A stretch of DNA of 64,000 bases from Terriglobus sp. RCC_193 (GTDB taxonomy: Bacteria; Acidobacteriota; Terriglobia; Terriglobales; Acidobacteriaceae), in contig NZ_JBFUPK010000002.1 in the NCBI RefSeq assembly GCF_041355105.1, positions 248,001 through 312,000 of the forward strand. The letters are read 5' to 3'. Below are positions 26,068 to 33,491 of the stretch, piece after piece. Below the pieces are notes generated by a model that was given only the letters and a program-made list of their open reading frames with translations, did not search any database and was not told the origin of the DNA. Position numbers and translations under genes: made by a program. Each line of letters begins with the position of its first letter. Within the stretch, counting starts at the first letter, position 1.

Positions 26068-26240
26068 AACAAACTTTACTTGCACCAATCAGTGAAGCTC
26101 AAACGAACTTTACTTGCATCAATCAGCCTGTCCCGAAACAAACTTTACTTGCACCAATCAGCGAAGCTCAAACGAACGAAGTTCGTCATCCTGAGCGAAG
26201 TCGAAGGACCTGCATTCCTCTCAGCCTCTACAACGCGTCA
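26068..26240. repeat. three direct repeats plus a dispersed repeat copy
   Basis: AACTTTACTTGCA(C/T)CAATCAG occurs three times (starting near 26071, 26105 and 26141), the first and last followed by GAAGCTCAAACG. Then ACGAAC-GAA-GTTCGT (26172-26186) leads into CATCCTGAGCGAAGTCGAAG and GACCTGCATT. No gene is seen in this gap. Confidence 0.85.
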
Positions 26241-26250
26241 AGAAAGAAAC

Positions 26251-27096
26251 TCAACCCCGCACAGGCTCTTCCAGCATCGCAAACACCTTCGCCGCCTTCG
26301 CACTCATCGACTTCGCATCGATCTCCGGCTCGTACGCAATCTCCAGCGTCCCCACTGGCTCATGCTTCAGCGCAGCAATCCCGCGACGCACAGCATTCCA
26401 ATCCACCGTGCCTTCACCCGGCCACAGGTGTTCATCCTTCTCGCCATGATTGTCATGCAGGTGCAACTCACGAATTCGATCGCCCAACACGGCAAATGCG
26501 TTCTCCACACCGCCCATGTCATGCAGATTCACATGCCCAATATCCAGGCACACCTGCACCGTATCCAGATGCGCAATGCGCAGCATGTCCTTCAGGTGTT
26601 CCGGCGTGGTCACATCATTGTGCAGCGTCTCCACCAGCGTCTTCACGCCCAGCGGATGCGCAAATGCCTTAATGTGTTCCACTGCCGTCATCGACAGGTC
26701 CAGCGAGCGTTCGCTCCATGTGTCATTCGCCGTGCCCAGGTGCAGCACAATGCTGTCAATGTCGATCTGCTCTGCTGCTTCCAGCGCGCGCTTCACCTCA
26801 TCCATCGCATCAATGCGGCGCGACTTCTCCACATCAATCAGATTGATGGTCGCCGGAACATGGCGGCTCCAGTCAGAAGCCCGCGATTCGAAAATTGGCT
26901 GGTGCAGAGTTGCGCGACAATCATGGCTGCGGAACCACTTCGCCAGTTCCTTCACTTCATTGCGATCGGTGTAATCAAAGTGGTGCCGAGCCGCAAACAA
27001 CTCAATCGACTGCGCACCCGCCGCCACCATTGCATCCAGCAGACCCGCGTGCAGCCGTTGTTGCAGAAAAACATGCGTACTAATGGACCGCTTCAT
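26251..27096 (-). CDS. sugar phosphate isomerase/epimerase (xylose isomerase-like TIM barrel)
   Basis: A 281-residue TIM-barrel protein of the AP-endonuclease-2/xylose-isomerase-like superfamily. It has VCLDIGHVNLH and ELHLHDNHGEKDEHL, which supply the metal-binding His, Asp and Glu residues, and IVLHLGTAN and LVETLHND earlier. Members isomerise or epimerise sugars or sugar phosphates; the exact substrate cannot be read. I used the ATG at 27096. Neighbouring SGNH hydrolase and Gfo/Idh genes on the same strand suggest carbohydrate metabolism. Confidence 0.8.
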   Translation of the reverse strand: MKRSISTHVFLQQRLHAGLLDAMVAAGAQSIELFAARHHFDYTDRNEVKELAKWFRSHDCRATLHQPIFESRASDWSRHVPATINLIDVEKSRRIDAMDEVKRALEAAEQIDIDSIVLHLGTANDTWSERSLDLSMTAVEHIKAFAHPLGVKTLVETLHNDVTTPEHLKDMLRIAHLDTVQVCLDIGHVNLHDMGGVENAFAVLGDRIRELHLHDNHGEKDEHLWPGEGTVDWNAVRRGIAALKHEPVGTLEIAYEPEIDAKSMSAKAAKVFAMLEEPVRG

Positions 27097-27126
27097 CACC
27101 CCTGACCATAGCAGGCCGCAAAGCGC

Positions 27127-27154
27127 ACGGGGGAACCATGCATGGTTCCCCCGT
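27127..27154. terminator. perfect 28-base palindrome, probable terminator
   Basis: The 14-base half ACGGGGGAACCATG is followed immediately by its exact reverse complement. It sits 15 bases past the stop of the SGNH hydrolase gene and before the isomerase gene on the same strand. The T-run is poor in that direction, so an operator or attenuator role is also possible. Confidence 0.5.
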
Positions 27155-27168
27155 TTCACCTCGTTCGA

Positions 27169-27969
27169 TTACTTGCCAATCGTCTTGTCGATCGCCGCCT
27201 GCGCCAGCGGCTGCATAATGGCATACCCCGCGGGGGTGGGGTGCACACCATCCTTCGCCAGGTCCTGCTTCATGCCACCCGTCGGCGACGTCAGCGCAGA
27301 ATAATAATCCAGATACGTATACCCATGTTCCTTGCAGAACTGCTGCATCCACGTATTCATTGCGCGGATTTTGTCCGCAGGCTGCAAACCGCGACGCCAC
27401 GGATAGTCGTCCACCGGCAGCACGCTCGCCAGGATCACCTTGATGTGGTTCGCATCCGCAATCGCCGCCATCGAACGGAAGTTGTCCTGAATGTGCTCCA
27501 GCGACTCGATGCCTGTATTGCCCGCAATGTCATTCGTTCCCGCCAGGATCAACACTGCAGCAGGCTTCAGAGCCACCACATCCTGCTGAAAACGCACCAG
27601 CATCTGCGGCGTCGTCTGCCCGCTGATGCCGCGGTCCAGATACGGCTTTCCCGCAAAGAACGTCGACTTATTCGTCGCGCCATTGCCCCACGCATCCGTG
27701 ATGCTGTCGCCATAAAACACCACGCGATCCTTCGGCGCAGGCGGCAGTGCAGCATTCGCACTCGCATAACGCGCCAGGTTGGCATAATCCGCCAGCTTCT
27801 TCTGAAGGCCCGAAATCTCATTCGGCGTCAGCGTCGAAGGATCCTTCACCAGCACCGCATCAATCGGTTTGGGTGCCTCGGCAGGTGCAGCCGCAACCTG
27901 GGCCAGCAAAGCCGTACTGACCAGCAGCGTGGTCGCGGAAACGAGAGCAATGTTGCGCATGAACGACAT
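27169..27969 (-). CDS. secreted SGNH/GDSL-family hydrolase
   Basis: A 266-residue exported hydrolase. Block I is VVFYGDSITDAWG (nucleophile S89), block III is ILAGTNDIAGN, and block V is DGVHPTPAGYAIM with the catalytic Asp and His. The block II glycine is in DRGISGQTTPQM. Such proteins act as esterases, often deacetylating sugars or acting on lipids. I chose the ATG at 27969, preceded by AGGAG; an ATG three codons inside is an alternative. The first 70 residues after the signal form a helical linker. Confidence 0.85.
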   Translation of the reverse strand: MSFMRNIALVSATTLLVSTALLAQVAAAPAEAPKPIDAVLVKDPSTLTPNEISGLQKKLADYANLARYASANAALPPAPKDRVVFYGDSITDAWGNGATNKSTFFAGKPYLDRGISGQTTPQMLVRFQQDVVALKPAAVLILAGTNDIAGNTGIESLEHIQDNFRSMAAIADANHIKVILASVLPVDDYPWRRGLQPADKIRAMNTWMQQFCKEHGYTYLDYYSALTSPTGGMKQDLAKDGVHPTPAGYAIMQPLAQAAIDKTIGK

Positions 27970-28039
27970 GATTTGCGTGCTTCTCCTGTGTGCAGCCAAG
28001 TGTACGAACCGAAGGCGCCCCCACGCAATCCTGCAACGC

Positions 28040-28280
28040 GTATACCTGCGTCATTCTGAGCGCAGCGAAGCTCCTACGATCAAAGACCGTCATTCTGAGC
28101 AAAGCGAAGAATCCCAACGCATTCTCCCGCAACGACACGCTCAAACCCTTCCAGCCACAAACCTCAAACCAGCTTCGCAAAGCGAAGCTCATACGCACAA
28201 AGTGCGTCCTTCTTTCGGAGGGGCAGGGCTTCAGCCCTGCCGTAAAACCCACAACCAACAAGTGGCTTTAGCCGCGGAGG
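28040..28280. repeat. dispersed palindrome mosaic
   Basis: Gap of about 380 bp before the DUF6807 terminator. It contains an ATTCTGAGC...GCGAAGAAT unit, AGCTTCGC-AAA-GCGAAGCT, ACGCAC-AAA-GTGCGT (28193-28207), a GGCAGGGC-TTCA-GCCCTGCC hairpin near 28224-28243, and a GTGGC-TTTA-GCCGC-like unit. No gene is supported. Confidence 0.85.
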
Positions 28281-28290
28281 GAATCCTGAA

Positions 28291-28335
28291 CAAAAAGAAA
28301 AGGCCTCGCCCGGACCAGGGCGAAGCCTCTAAAAA
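28291..28335 (-). terminator. intrinsic terminator of the Gfo/Idh-DUF6807 operon
   Basis: AGGCCTCGCCC (28301-28311) pairs with GGGCGAAGCCT (28318-28328) across a six-base loop, with one mismatch. Reading on the minus strand, the stem is followed by a TTTTCTTTTTG run. It is 15 bases past the DUF6807 stop codon. Confidence 0.8.
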
Positions 28336-28349
28336 GTGATGACCGAACC

Positions 28350-29384
28350 TTACCGGCTCACCTTCGCAAACGTATCCGCGGCCGCATTCACCTGCGCAGC
28401 CGTCATCGTATGCGGAGAAAGCAACACACGATATCGGAACGTCGTCGCCTGCCCCTTCTCCACGGTGTAATTCATCGGCGCAGCCTTCGTATCGAAGACA
28501 TGCGCACCCAGCGGATTCGCGGCAAACAACCCATACCCGCGAGCATGCCAATACGTGGGATAGCCCGGATTCCCCGGATGATCCAGAATCGCAATCGCAG
28601 CCTGGTGCCCTTCCGGATCATGCCCGTTCAACACACACCAGCGACCACGCGTACTCCACACATCATCGCCCTGCTTGCCTTCGCTGGTCAGGTAGACACC
28701 GGTAGCACCAGCGCCAGTAGCGCCCTCCACCTTCGTCTCTTTACCGGAAGCATCGACGAAGACGCCGCCCTTTTCATTGGCCGACTCAAGCCAGCGCGCC
28801 ACGCGAATCCCCAGCACGCCTTCCTTGTCATCGGTGAACACAACCTTCTCCAACGCCGTCAGCTTCGTGATGCGATCAATCGATCGCACATCGCCGTTCT
28901 GCCGGAAAACATAGGTCGTCGTTTCGCGCAGCAACGGTGAGCCATTCGCCGCAACCCACGTCGACTCCGTCGTCAGATCGCCCGAGTCCTTACCGGAATG
29001 CGAAGAGACAATCTTGTCCTGACGGATCGACCCCATATGTTGCACACGATCGCCCGTAATGGCGTCGGAGTTATTCCAGAAGTCGAAGCCATTCACGTTG
29101 CCGTAGTTGAACCACAGGCCCGCATGGTGCGGATGATCCTGCCGCTCACCAGCACGCGGCTCCAGCGGAAACCCGCGCGTCACCGTCACGCCGTCGCTCA
29201 ACACCAGCGGATACAGCACTGGTTTCTTCAGCGACGTAGGCCACAGATACGAAGTGAACGGTTTGCCATCCACAGTGACGTCCACGCGGCGCTGAGCCTC
29301 GTGAACGTCCACCTTAACCTCTGCCGCTGCAACCCCGGACAAGAACATAGTCGAGAGCATAGCCAATGCAACGAACTTATACAT
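28350..29384 (-). CDS. DUF6807 (formerly PmoA-like) secreted protein
   Basis: A 344-residue exported protein with signal peptide ending at AAA. RQDHPHHAGLWFNYGNVNGF, DHPGNPGYPTYWHARGYGLF and AANPLG are conserved blocks of the family once labelled methane oxygenase PmoA and now DUF6807. It is not a methane oxygenase subunit; the family is linked to sugar catabolism in Bacteroidota and acidobacteria. The ATG at 29384 overlaps the stop of the Gfo/Idh gene by eight bases, so the two are coupled and likely act on the same sugar. Confidence 0.85.
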   Translation of the reverse strand: MYKFVALAMLSTMFLSGVAAAEVKVDVHEAQRRVDVTVDGKPFTSYLWPTSLKKPVLYPLVLSDGVTVTRGFPLEPRAGERQDHPHHAGLWFNYGNVNGFDFWNNSDAITGDRVQHMGSIRQDKIVSSHSGKDSGDLTTESTWVAANGSPLLRETTTYVFRQNGDVRSIDRITKLTALEKVVFTDDKEGVLGIRVARWLESANEKGGVFVDASGKETKVEGATGAGATGVYLTSEGKQGDDVWSTRGRWCVLNGHDPEGHQAAIAILDHPGNPGYPTYWHARGYGLFAANPLGAHVFDTKAAPMNYTVEKGQATTFRYRVLLSPHTMTAAQVNAAADTFAKVSR

Positions 29385-30738
29385 ACGGCTGTCCACCTGC
29401 CAGCACCTGCTGCTTCGCAGTATCAAACGTCACCTTCTTGCCCGTGCGCATGGCCGCAATGCACATGCACAGCGCAATCGAGTGCGAGTAACCCGCTTCA
29501 ATGCTGGCATTCGGCGTCTTACGGCTGCGGACACACTCCATCCAGTTGCGCATGTTCGCCACCGTCATCGGATCGCTGCCGGTGTTGGCTTCGTTCGAAA
29601 CCGCCTCCGTTGCGCCCAGCGAAAAGTCCTCCAGCAGATTCGGCTTCATCTTCATCTCAGCAGCAGCCTTCGCCGTCAGGCCACCCTCAGCCGTCACCTT
29701 CTGCGTGTCCATGTTCAGCGAACCGCCGTTGGAGTAGTAAATCTCCTTCACGCCGCCAGCCGAGTTCGTCTGACGCGACGAATACAGCACCTGGAAGCCC
29801 TTCTTCGGATCATCCAGCGGGCCGTAATCAAACACTGCCGTCAACGTATCCCAGTTCGTGCGTCCGTCCTGCCACTGGTAAATGCCACCATTCGCCACCA
29901 CGGAACGCGGATGCGGATAGCCCGTGAACCAGTGCACCGTATCAATCTGGTGCACCAGCCACTGGTCAGGAATGCCCGACGAGAACGGATAGAACAAGCG
30001 GAACTCCAGGTACTTGCGCGCATTGAACGGCTCATACGGACGATTCAGCAGGTAGCGCTTCCAGTCCGTGTCCTCTTCCTTCAACAGCGGCACCACATCC
30101 GGCCTGCGCCAGCGCCCGGGCTGGTTCACATTCCAGGTCATCTCCACCATGTTGATCTCGCCAAACTTGCCACTGCGAATGTAGTCATACGCACGCATGT
30201 AGCTCGGCGTGGAGCGGCGCTGCGTTCCCACCTGCACAATCTTGCCCGTCTTATGCACGGCATCGCGAAACAGGCGCGCATCTTCCATGCGGTCTGCCGT
30301 CGGTTTCTCCACATAAGCATCACGACCAGCGTTCACAGCCGCCGCACCCATAATCGCGTGCTGAAAATCCGCAGTCGCAATCAGAACGGCATCCACATCC
30401 TTGCGCGCATACAGTTCGTCCGTGTTGCGGCACGTTTCGATCTTCGCCCCTGCCTTCTTCTCCACATACGCCACGGCTTCTTCCCGACGACGGCTCCACA
30501 GGTCGGCCACAGCAACAAACTCGAAATTCATCGCTTTCTGATTCGCGGCAAACGCAGGAATCAGGGCGCCCTTCATACGGTCGCCCGCGCCGACGATCGC
30601 CGTGCGAACACGGTCATTCGCGCCCGGAATAGCGGCATAGCTCTTCGCGCTCCAGGCTGCAACCGCAGCCGCAGCCGCGCTACCGGCGATAAAATCCCGG
30701 CGGGTCGGCGCACTCTTCTTGGTTTCCGTGTGGCTCAT
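29377..30738 (-). CDS. Tat-exported Gfo/Idh/MocA family oxidoreductase
   Basis: A 453-residue oxidoreductase. A twin-arginine signal (TRRDFIAGSA, R13 and R14) precedes an NAD(P)-binding Rossmann domain with AIVGAGDRMKG and the AYVEKPTADR motif typical of the family. The C-terminal alpha/beta domain contains HQIDTVHWFTGYPHPRSV. It probably oxidises a sugar or sugar-derived polyol in the periplasm with a tightly bound cofactor. It has GGAGA upstream of the chosen ATG. A LacI-type palindrome lies about 100 bases upstream. Confidence 0.88.
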   Translation of the reverse strand: MSHTETKKSAPTRRDFIAGSAAAAAVAAWSAKSYAAIPGANDRVRTAIVGAGDRMKGALIPAFAANQKAMNFEFVAVADLWSRRREEAVAYVEKKAGAKIETCRNTDELYARKDVDAVLIATADFQHAIMGAAAVNAGRDAYVEKPTADRMEDARLFRDAVHKTGKIVQVGTQRRSTPSYMRAYDYIRSGKFGEINMVEMTWNVNQPGRWRRPDVVPLLKEEDTDWKRYLLNRPYEPFNARKYLEFRLFYPFSSGIPDQWLVHQIDTVHWFTGYPHPRSVVANGGIYQWQDGRTNWDTLTAVFDYGPLDDPKKGFQVLYSSRQTNSAGGVKEIYYSNGGSLNMDTQKVTAEGGLTAKAAAEMKMKPNLLEDFSLGATEAVSNEANTGSDPMTVANMRNWMECVRSRKTPNASIEAGYSHSIALCMCIAAMRTGKKVTFDTAKQQVLAGGQPYV

Positions 30739-30840
30739 CGAAACGTCTCCATGCATGCAGAATCAATTGCAAAACCTGCGCCTGTCATTGCCATTCCTGC
30801 TTGCACGTGCGTCCCACTCGGTCGCTTCCAGAGCGGCATC

Positions 30841-30850
30841 GAAACGTTTC
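30841..30850. promoter_or_regulatory. LacI/GalR-type operator palindrome
   Basis: GAAACGTTTC, a perfect ten-base palindrome with central CG, lies 103 bases upstream of the Gfo/Idh gene. A near-identical half (GAAACGTCTC) lies next to that start codon (about 30740-30749). The form is typical of LacI/GalR-family regulators of sugar genes. The regulator gene is not in this window. Confidence 0.6.
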
Positions 30851-30974
30851 GCAAACACAAAACAAGACTCTCTTCAGGCGAGAGGACTATAAGGACGCCA
30901 CCGCCCAAGAGTCAAGATCAGAAGTCCTAAGTCTGTCATCACAGGAAAACGCGCGCACCCCAAAGCACAAGAAG

Positions 30975-31418
30975 TGTCAGCAAAGCTTGTACGCGTAAGG
31001 CGCGTCATCCTGAACGAAGCGAAGCGAAGTTGAAGCATGCCCTCGAGCGAAGCGAAGGGAACCAGCATTCCTCTCAACCCTCTACAACGCATCAGGAAAC
31101 CCCAAAACGAACCACCAGCCAAAGAACCGGGTGCCCCGGGTTCGCGAAGCTGACCTGGGCATCGCTCCAAAGGAGCGATCCAACGCACAAAGTGCGTCCA
31201 GCAAAGCCCCAACGGTCAAAGACCGTCATTCTGAGCAAAGCGAAGAATCCCCACGAACTCTCCTCCTGCCAAGACCCCACAAGCTTCCAGTCAAGGAACC
31301 CAAACCAGCTTCGCAAAGCGAAGCTCATACGCACGCAGTGCGTCGCTTTCGGAAGGGCAGGGCTTCAGCCCTGCCGTAACAGCCACAATCAACAAGCGGC
31401 CTTAGCCGCTGAGGGGAT
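30975..31418. repeat. dispersed palindrome mosaic
   Basis: The rest of the 680-bp gap holds a CATCCTGAACGAAGCGAAGC unit, a GGGTGCCCCGGG variant of the CCCAGGTT hairpin (31129-31159), ATCGCTCC-AAA-GGAGCGAT, ACGCAC-AAA-GTGCGT, ACGGTC-AAA-GACCGT, an ATTCTGAGC...GCGAAGAAT unit, AGCTTCGC-AAA-GCGAAGCT and GGCAGGGC-TTCA-GCCCTGCC. No gene is seen. Confidence 0.88.
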
Positions 31419-32198
31419 CTACCTCAAAGTCACTAGGATCGGCGTATGGTCGCTCGCCTTCTCGTGCCCCCGCGGAGTCTTATCAATCACACAAGCCTCC
31501 AACCTCGGCCGCAACGAAGGCGACAACAAAAAGTGATCAATCCGAATCCCGCGGTTCCGCTCAAACGCCTGCCGGAAGTAATCCCAGTACGTATACGCTC
31601 CGGCTTCCTCCGGATGCAGCGCGCGAAACGCATCCACCCAACCCATCGTCTGCATCGCGCGATATCGATCACGCGGCTCCGGCTGAAACAACGCATCGCG
31701 CACCCAGTTCGCAGGCTTGTCGCAATCCATGTCTTCCGGAATCACATTGAAATCGCCGCCAATGATCGTCGGAATCGGATCGTCCTTCCAACGCATCATC
31801 TGGTGGATCAGCCGGTCCATCCATCCCAGCTTGTACAGAAACTTCTCCGTACCCACCGGATTCCCATTCGGCAGATAGATGCACACCACGCGCAGCCGCT
31901 TGCCATCCGGCTCATCCAGGATGGCTTCAATGAAGCGCGCATGCGTATCCTCCTCATCGCCATCCAGCTTCGTGCTCACGGTCTCAATCGGCAGCTTCGA
32001 CAGGATCGCGACACCGTTATAACTTTTCTGCCCCACGGCCACCGACTCATAGCCCAGCGCCTTGAAGTCCATCGCTGGAAACTCCAGCGTCTTCAGCTCC
32101 TGCATCAGCAGCACATCCGGCTGCTGCGCCTGCAGAAAGTCATGCGCATGCGTCATCCGCGCACGAATCGAATTCACATTCCAGCTTGCAATCCGCAC
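31419..32198 (-). CDS. xth: exodeoxyribonuclease III
   Basis: A 259-residue AP endonuclease/exonuclease of the EEP fold. MRIASWNVNSIRAR opens the domain; the metal ligand E34 is in MQELKT, GGDFNV holds the catalytic Asp and Asn, and the terminal SDHTPI holds the catalytic Asp-His pair (H251). It cleaves DNA at abasic sites, complementing the AlkA-type glycosylase elsewhere in the window. Length and motif order are normal. Confidence 0.93.
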   Translation of the reverse strand: MRIASWNVNSIRARMTHAHDFLQAQQPDVLLMQELKTLEFPAMDFKALGYESVAVGQKSYNGVAILSKLPIETVSTKLDGDEEDTHARFIEAILDEPDGKRLRVVCIYLPNGNPVGTEKFLYKLGWMDRLIHQMMRWKDDPIPTIIGGDFNVIPEDMDCDKPANWVRDALFQPEPRDRYRAMQTMGWVDAFRALHPEEAGAYTYWDYFRQAFERNRGIRIDHFLLSPSLRPRLEACVIDKTPRGHEKASDHTPILVTLR

Positions 32199-32361
32199 CG
32201 TCTCGTATCCCCGCCTTCGTCCCTAACGATTCTCGCAAAAGGCAGACGCAACACCAACGTCCGCCCGTTTTCCCAATCGGTTCGAATGGATTTTTTGAGG
32301 AAGAGGTAGAAGAGATATCTGTTTCTATGGCGAGGTCTCGTTCCCATAACATGGTGCCACT

Positions 32362-32490
32362 ATGAGAACCAACTCTATCGTTCCCTCGTCCAAAAAATGG
32401 ACGTCGCCCACACTCACCGTTGTTCCAATGCAAGACGCCAAGACCGGTGTTAGCCCGGATGGTCTCGACTCCCTCGCCTTTTCCAGTTAG
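32362..32490 (+). CDS. small peptide, copy 1, lasso-precursor-like
   Basis: A 42-residue frame starting MRTNSIVPSSKKWTSPTLTV. The segment WxxPTLTVVPMQDAK (residues 13-27) is identical to copy 2 in nearly all positions, while the tail TGVSPDGLDSLAFSS differs. The WxxPxL spacing followed 10 residues later by G resembles the leader of paeninodin-type lasso peptide precursors (YxxPxL...AG). G29 and D36 are kept in both copies and could form an eight-residue lactam ring. The leader lacks the usual Thr at the penultimate position, and no lasso maturation genes are in the window, so this is a hypothesis. Confidence 0.45.
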   Translation: MRTNSIVPSSKKWTSPTLTVVPMQDAKTGVSPDGLDSLAFSS

Positions 32491-32535
32491 AAACCCATCC
32501 ACCCCGGCAGGGAATAATGGCTCTCCACCAGACCG

Positions 32536-32574
32536 TTATTCCTTCGCAGGCAGCGTCATCACAAACACCTTCGT
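32536..32574 (-). pseudogene. 13-codon remnant of the tfoX 3' end
   Basis: On the minus strand this reads TKVFVMTLPAKE and stops, matching the terminal AKAFVMTLPVKE of the complete tfoX-like gene 340 bases away. It lacks everything upstream and marks the edge of the duplicated block. Confidence 0.8.
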
Positions 32575-32703
32575 CCTGATGATTCTCGCAAAGCAGACGC
32601 AACACCAACGCCTGCCCGTTTTCCCGAATCGGTTCGGATCGATTTTTTGATTGAAAGGTATCTACCGATGGCGAGGCCTCATTCCCATAACATTGGGCCC
32701 ATT

Positions 32704-32832
32704 ATGAAAATCAACTCTACCGTTTCCTCGCCCAAAAACTGGGCGGCGCCTACACTCACCGTTGTTCCCATGCAAGACGCCAAGGCCGGTGTTGACCCGG
32801 GGGTTGTCGACGGCCTCATCTTCGCCAGTTAG
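32704..32832 (+). CDS. small peptide, copy 2, lasso-precursor-like
   Basis: A 42-residue frame starting MKINSTVSSPKNWAAPTLTV and ending AGVDPGVVDGLIFAS. It is the second copy of the duplicated small gene. The central PTLTVVPMQDAK is preserved and the C-terminal third has changed, as expected of a precursor with conserved leader and variable core. If G29 is the first core residue, D36 is the eighth and could close a ring; if A28 is first, D36 is ninth, as in paeninodin. A nearby GAAAGG (about 32654) is too far upstream to be a clear ribosome site. Confidence 0.45.
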   Translation: MKINSTVSSPKNWAAPTLTVVPMQDAKAGVDPGVVDGLIFAS

Positions 32833-32877
32833 AAACTCGTCCCAACCGGCAGGGAGTAACGGCTCTCCACGCTGCCG

Positions 32878-33204
32878 TTATTCCTTCACCGGCAGCGTCA
32901 TCACAAACGCCTTCGCTGCATCCAGCAACCGCTTCCGCACCACATCATCCGCATACACTTCCACAGGCACACGCACCCATCCGTTCATTGGCTTGCCCGA
33001 CATCATCTGTGTCACGCCGTCCAGCGCCAGCGCCCACGCATCATTCCCCTTACCCAGCCGCACCAGCAGATGTCCCACACGAGCACCGCACACCAGGTTG
33101 CCGCGATACATCCACGCCATTCCGCCGAACATGGCCTTGCGCGTTACGCGCATGCCCTCCAGCGCCTCTTCCACCATCGCTTCCAAACCCGCATCGCGCG
33201 CCAT
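32878..33204 (-). CDS. TfoX/Sxy N-terminal domain protein
   Basis: A protein of about 108 residues matching the TfoX N-terminal domain: RKAMFGGMAWMYRGNLVCGA, then LLVRLG, and PMNGWVRV near the end. The domain is named for the competence regulator Sxy/TfoX; stand-alone copies in other phyla are uncharacterised. I chose the ATG at 33204 (MARDAGLEA), typical of the family. An ATG ten codons upstream is open, but the sequence between the two is one arm of a 16-base inverted repeat, which may hide the start in the mRNA. Confidence 0.8.
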   Translation of the reverse strand: MARDAGLEAMVEEALEGMRVTRKAMFGGMAWMYRGNLVCGARVGHLLVRLGKGNDAWALALDGVTQMMSGKPMNGWVRVPVEVYADDVVRKRLLDAAKAFVMTLPVKE

Positions 33205-33231
33205 GCCACCCATCATGGCATGGCGCGCGAT
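33193..33231. repeat. 16-bp perfect inverted repeat over the tfoX-like start
   Basis: Arms ATCGCGCGCCATGCCA (33193-33208) and its exact complement (33216-33231) enclose a seven-base loop. The chosen ATG of the tfoX-like gene lies inside one arm. In mRNA this would form a very stable hairpin covering the translation start. Confidence 0.85.
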
Positions 33232-33429
33232 CATGATTAAGAACGTTTTCTAACTTCTCAGCCCGTTCCCCGCTTCATGGCGCATTTCTGCGAAACCATT
33301 TCACAAATCTCTGCACTTTCGATTGCGCCCTGCCCACCCGTTCGATTAGCTTTGTGCCATCACAACATTTCTTAATGCCACCGCATCAGCGCCCGGCTGT
33401 CTGCGTGCGGCTCTTCTTCCAGCGTCTGT

Positions 33430-33452
33430 GTGCCAGATTCATTCTCTGGCAC
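33430..33452. promoter_or_regulatory. 8-bp inverted repeat in the peptidase leader
   Basis: GTGCCAGA (33430-33437) pairs with TCTGGCAC (33445-33452) over a seven-base spacer, 40 bases before the M28 peptidase start. It could be an operator or an mRNA hairpin. The rest of the 257-bp gap (33235-33491) shows nothing recognisable. Confidence 0.35.
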
Positions 33453-33491
33453 CCGTTACCCTGCATTTCCGTTGAAAGCGAGACTTCTCCG

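Larger units (their letters stand above)
32214..32920. repeat. tandem duplication of about 354 bp, two diverged copies
   Basis: Copy 1 runs from about 32214 to 32567 and copy 2 from about 32568 onward. Both contain the same leader (CAGACGCAACACCAACG, then CCCGTTTTCCC and GATTTTTTGA), a 42-residue frame, GGCAGGGA and the 3' end of tfoX. In copy 1 only the last 13 codons of tfoX are present; in copy 2 the gene is complete. So the duplication took a small gene plus the tail of its convergent neighbour. The leader DNA is as conserved as the coding part. Confidence 0.85.

Noticed and set aside
31030-31536. 168-codon frame made of intergenic repeats
   Set aside because: Translated repeat palindromes (repeated GCPGFAKL-type text) with no conservation; runs antisense into xth.
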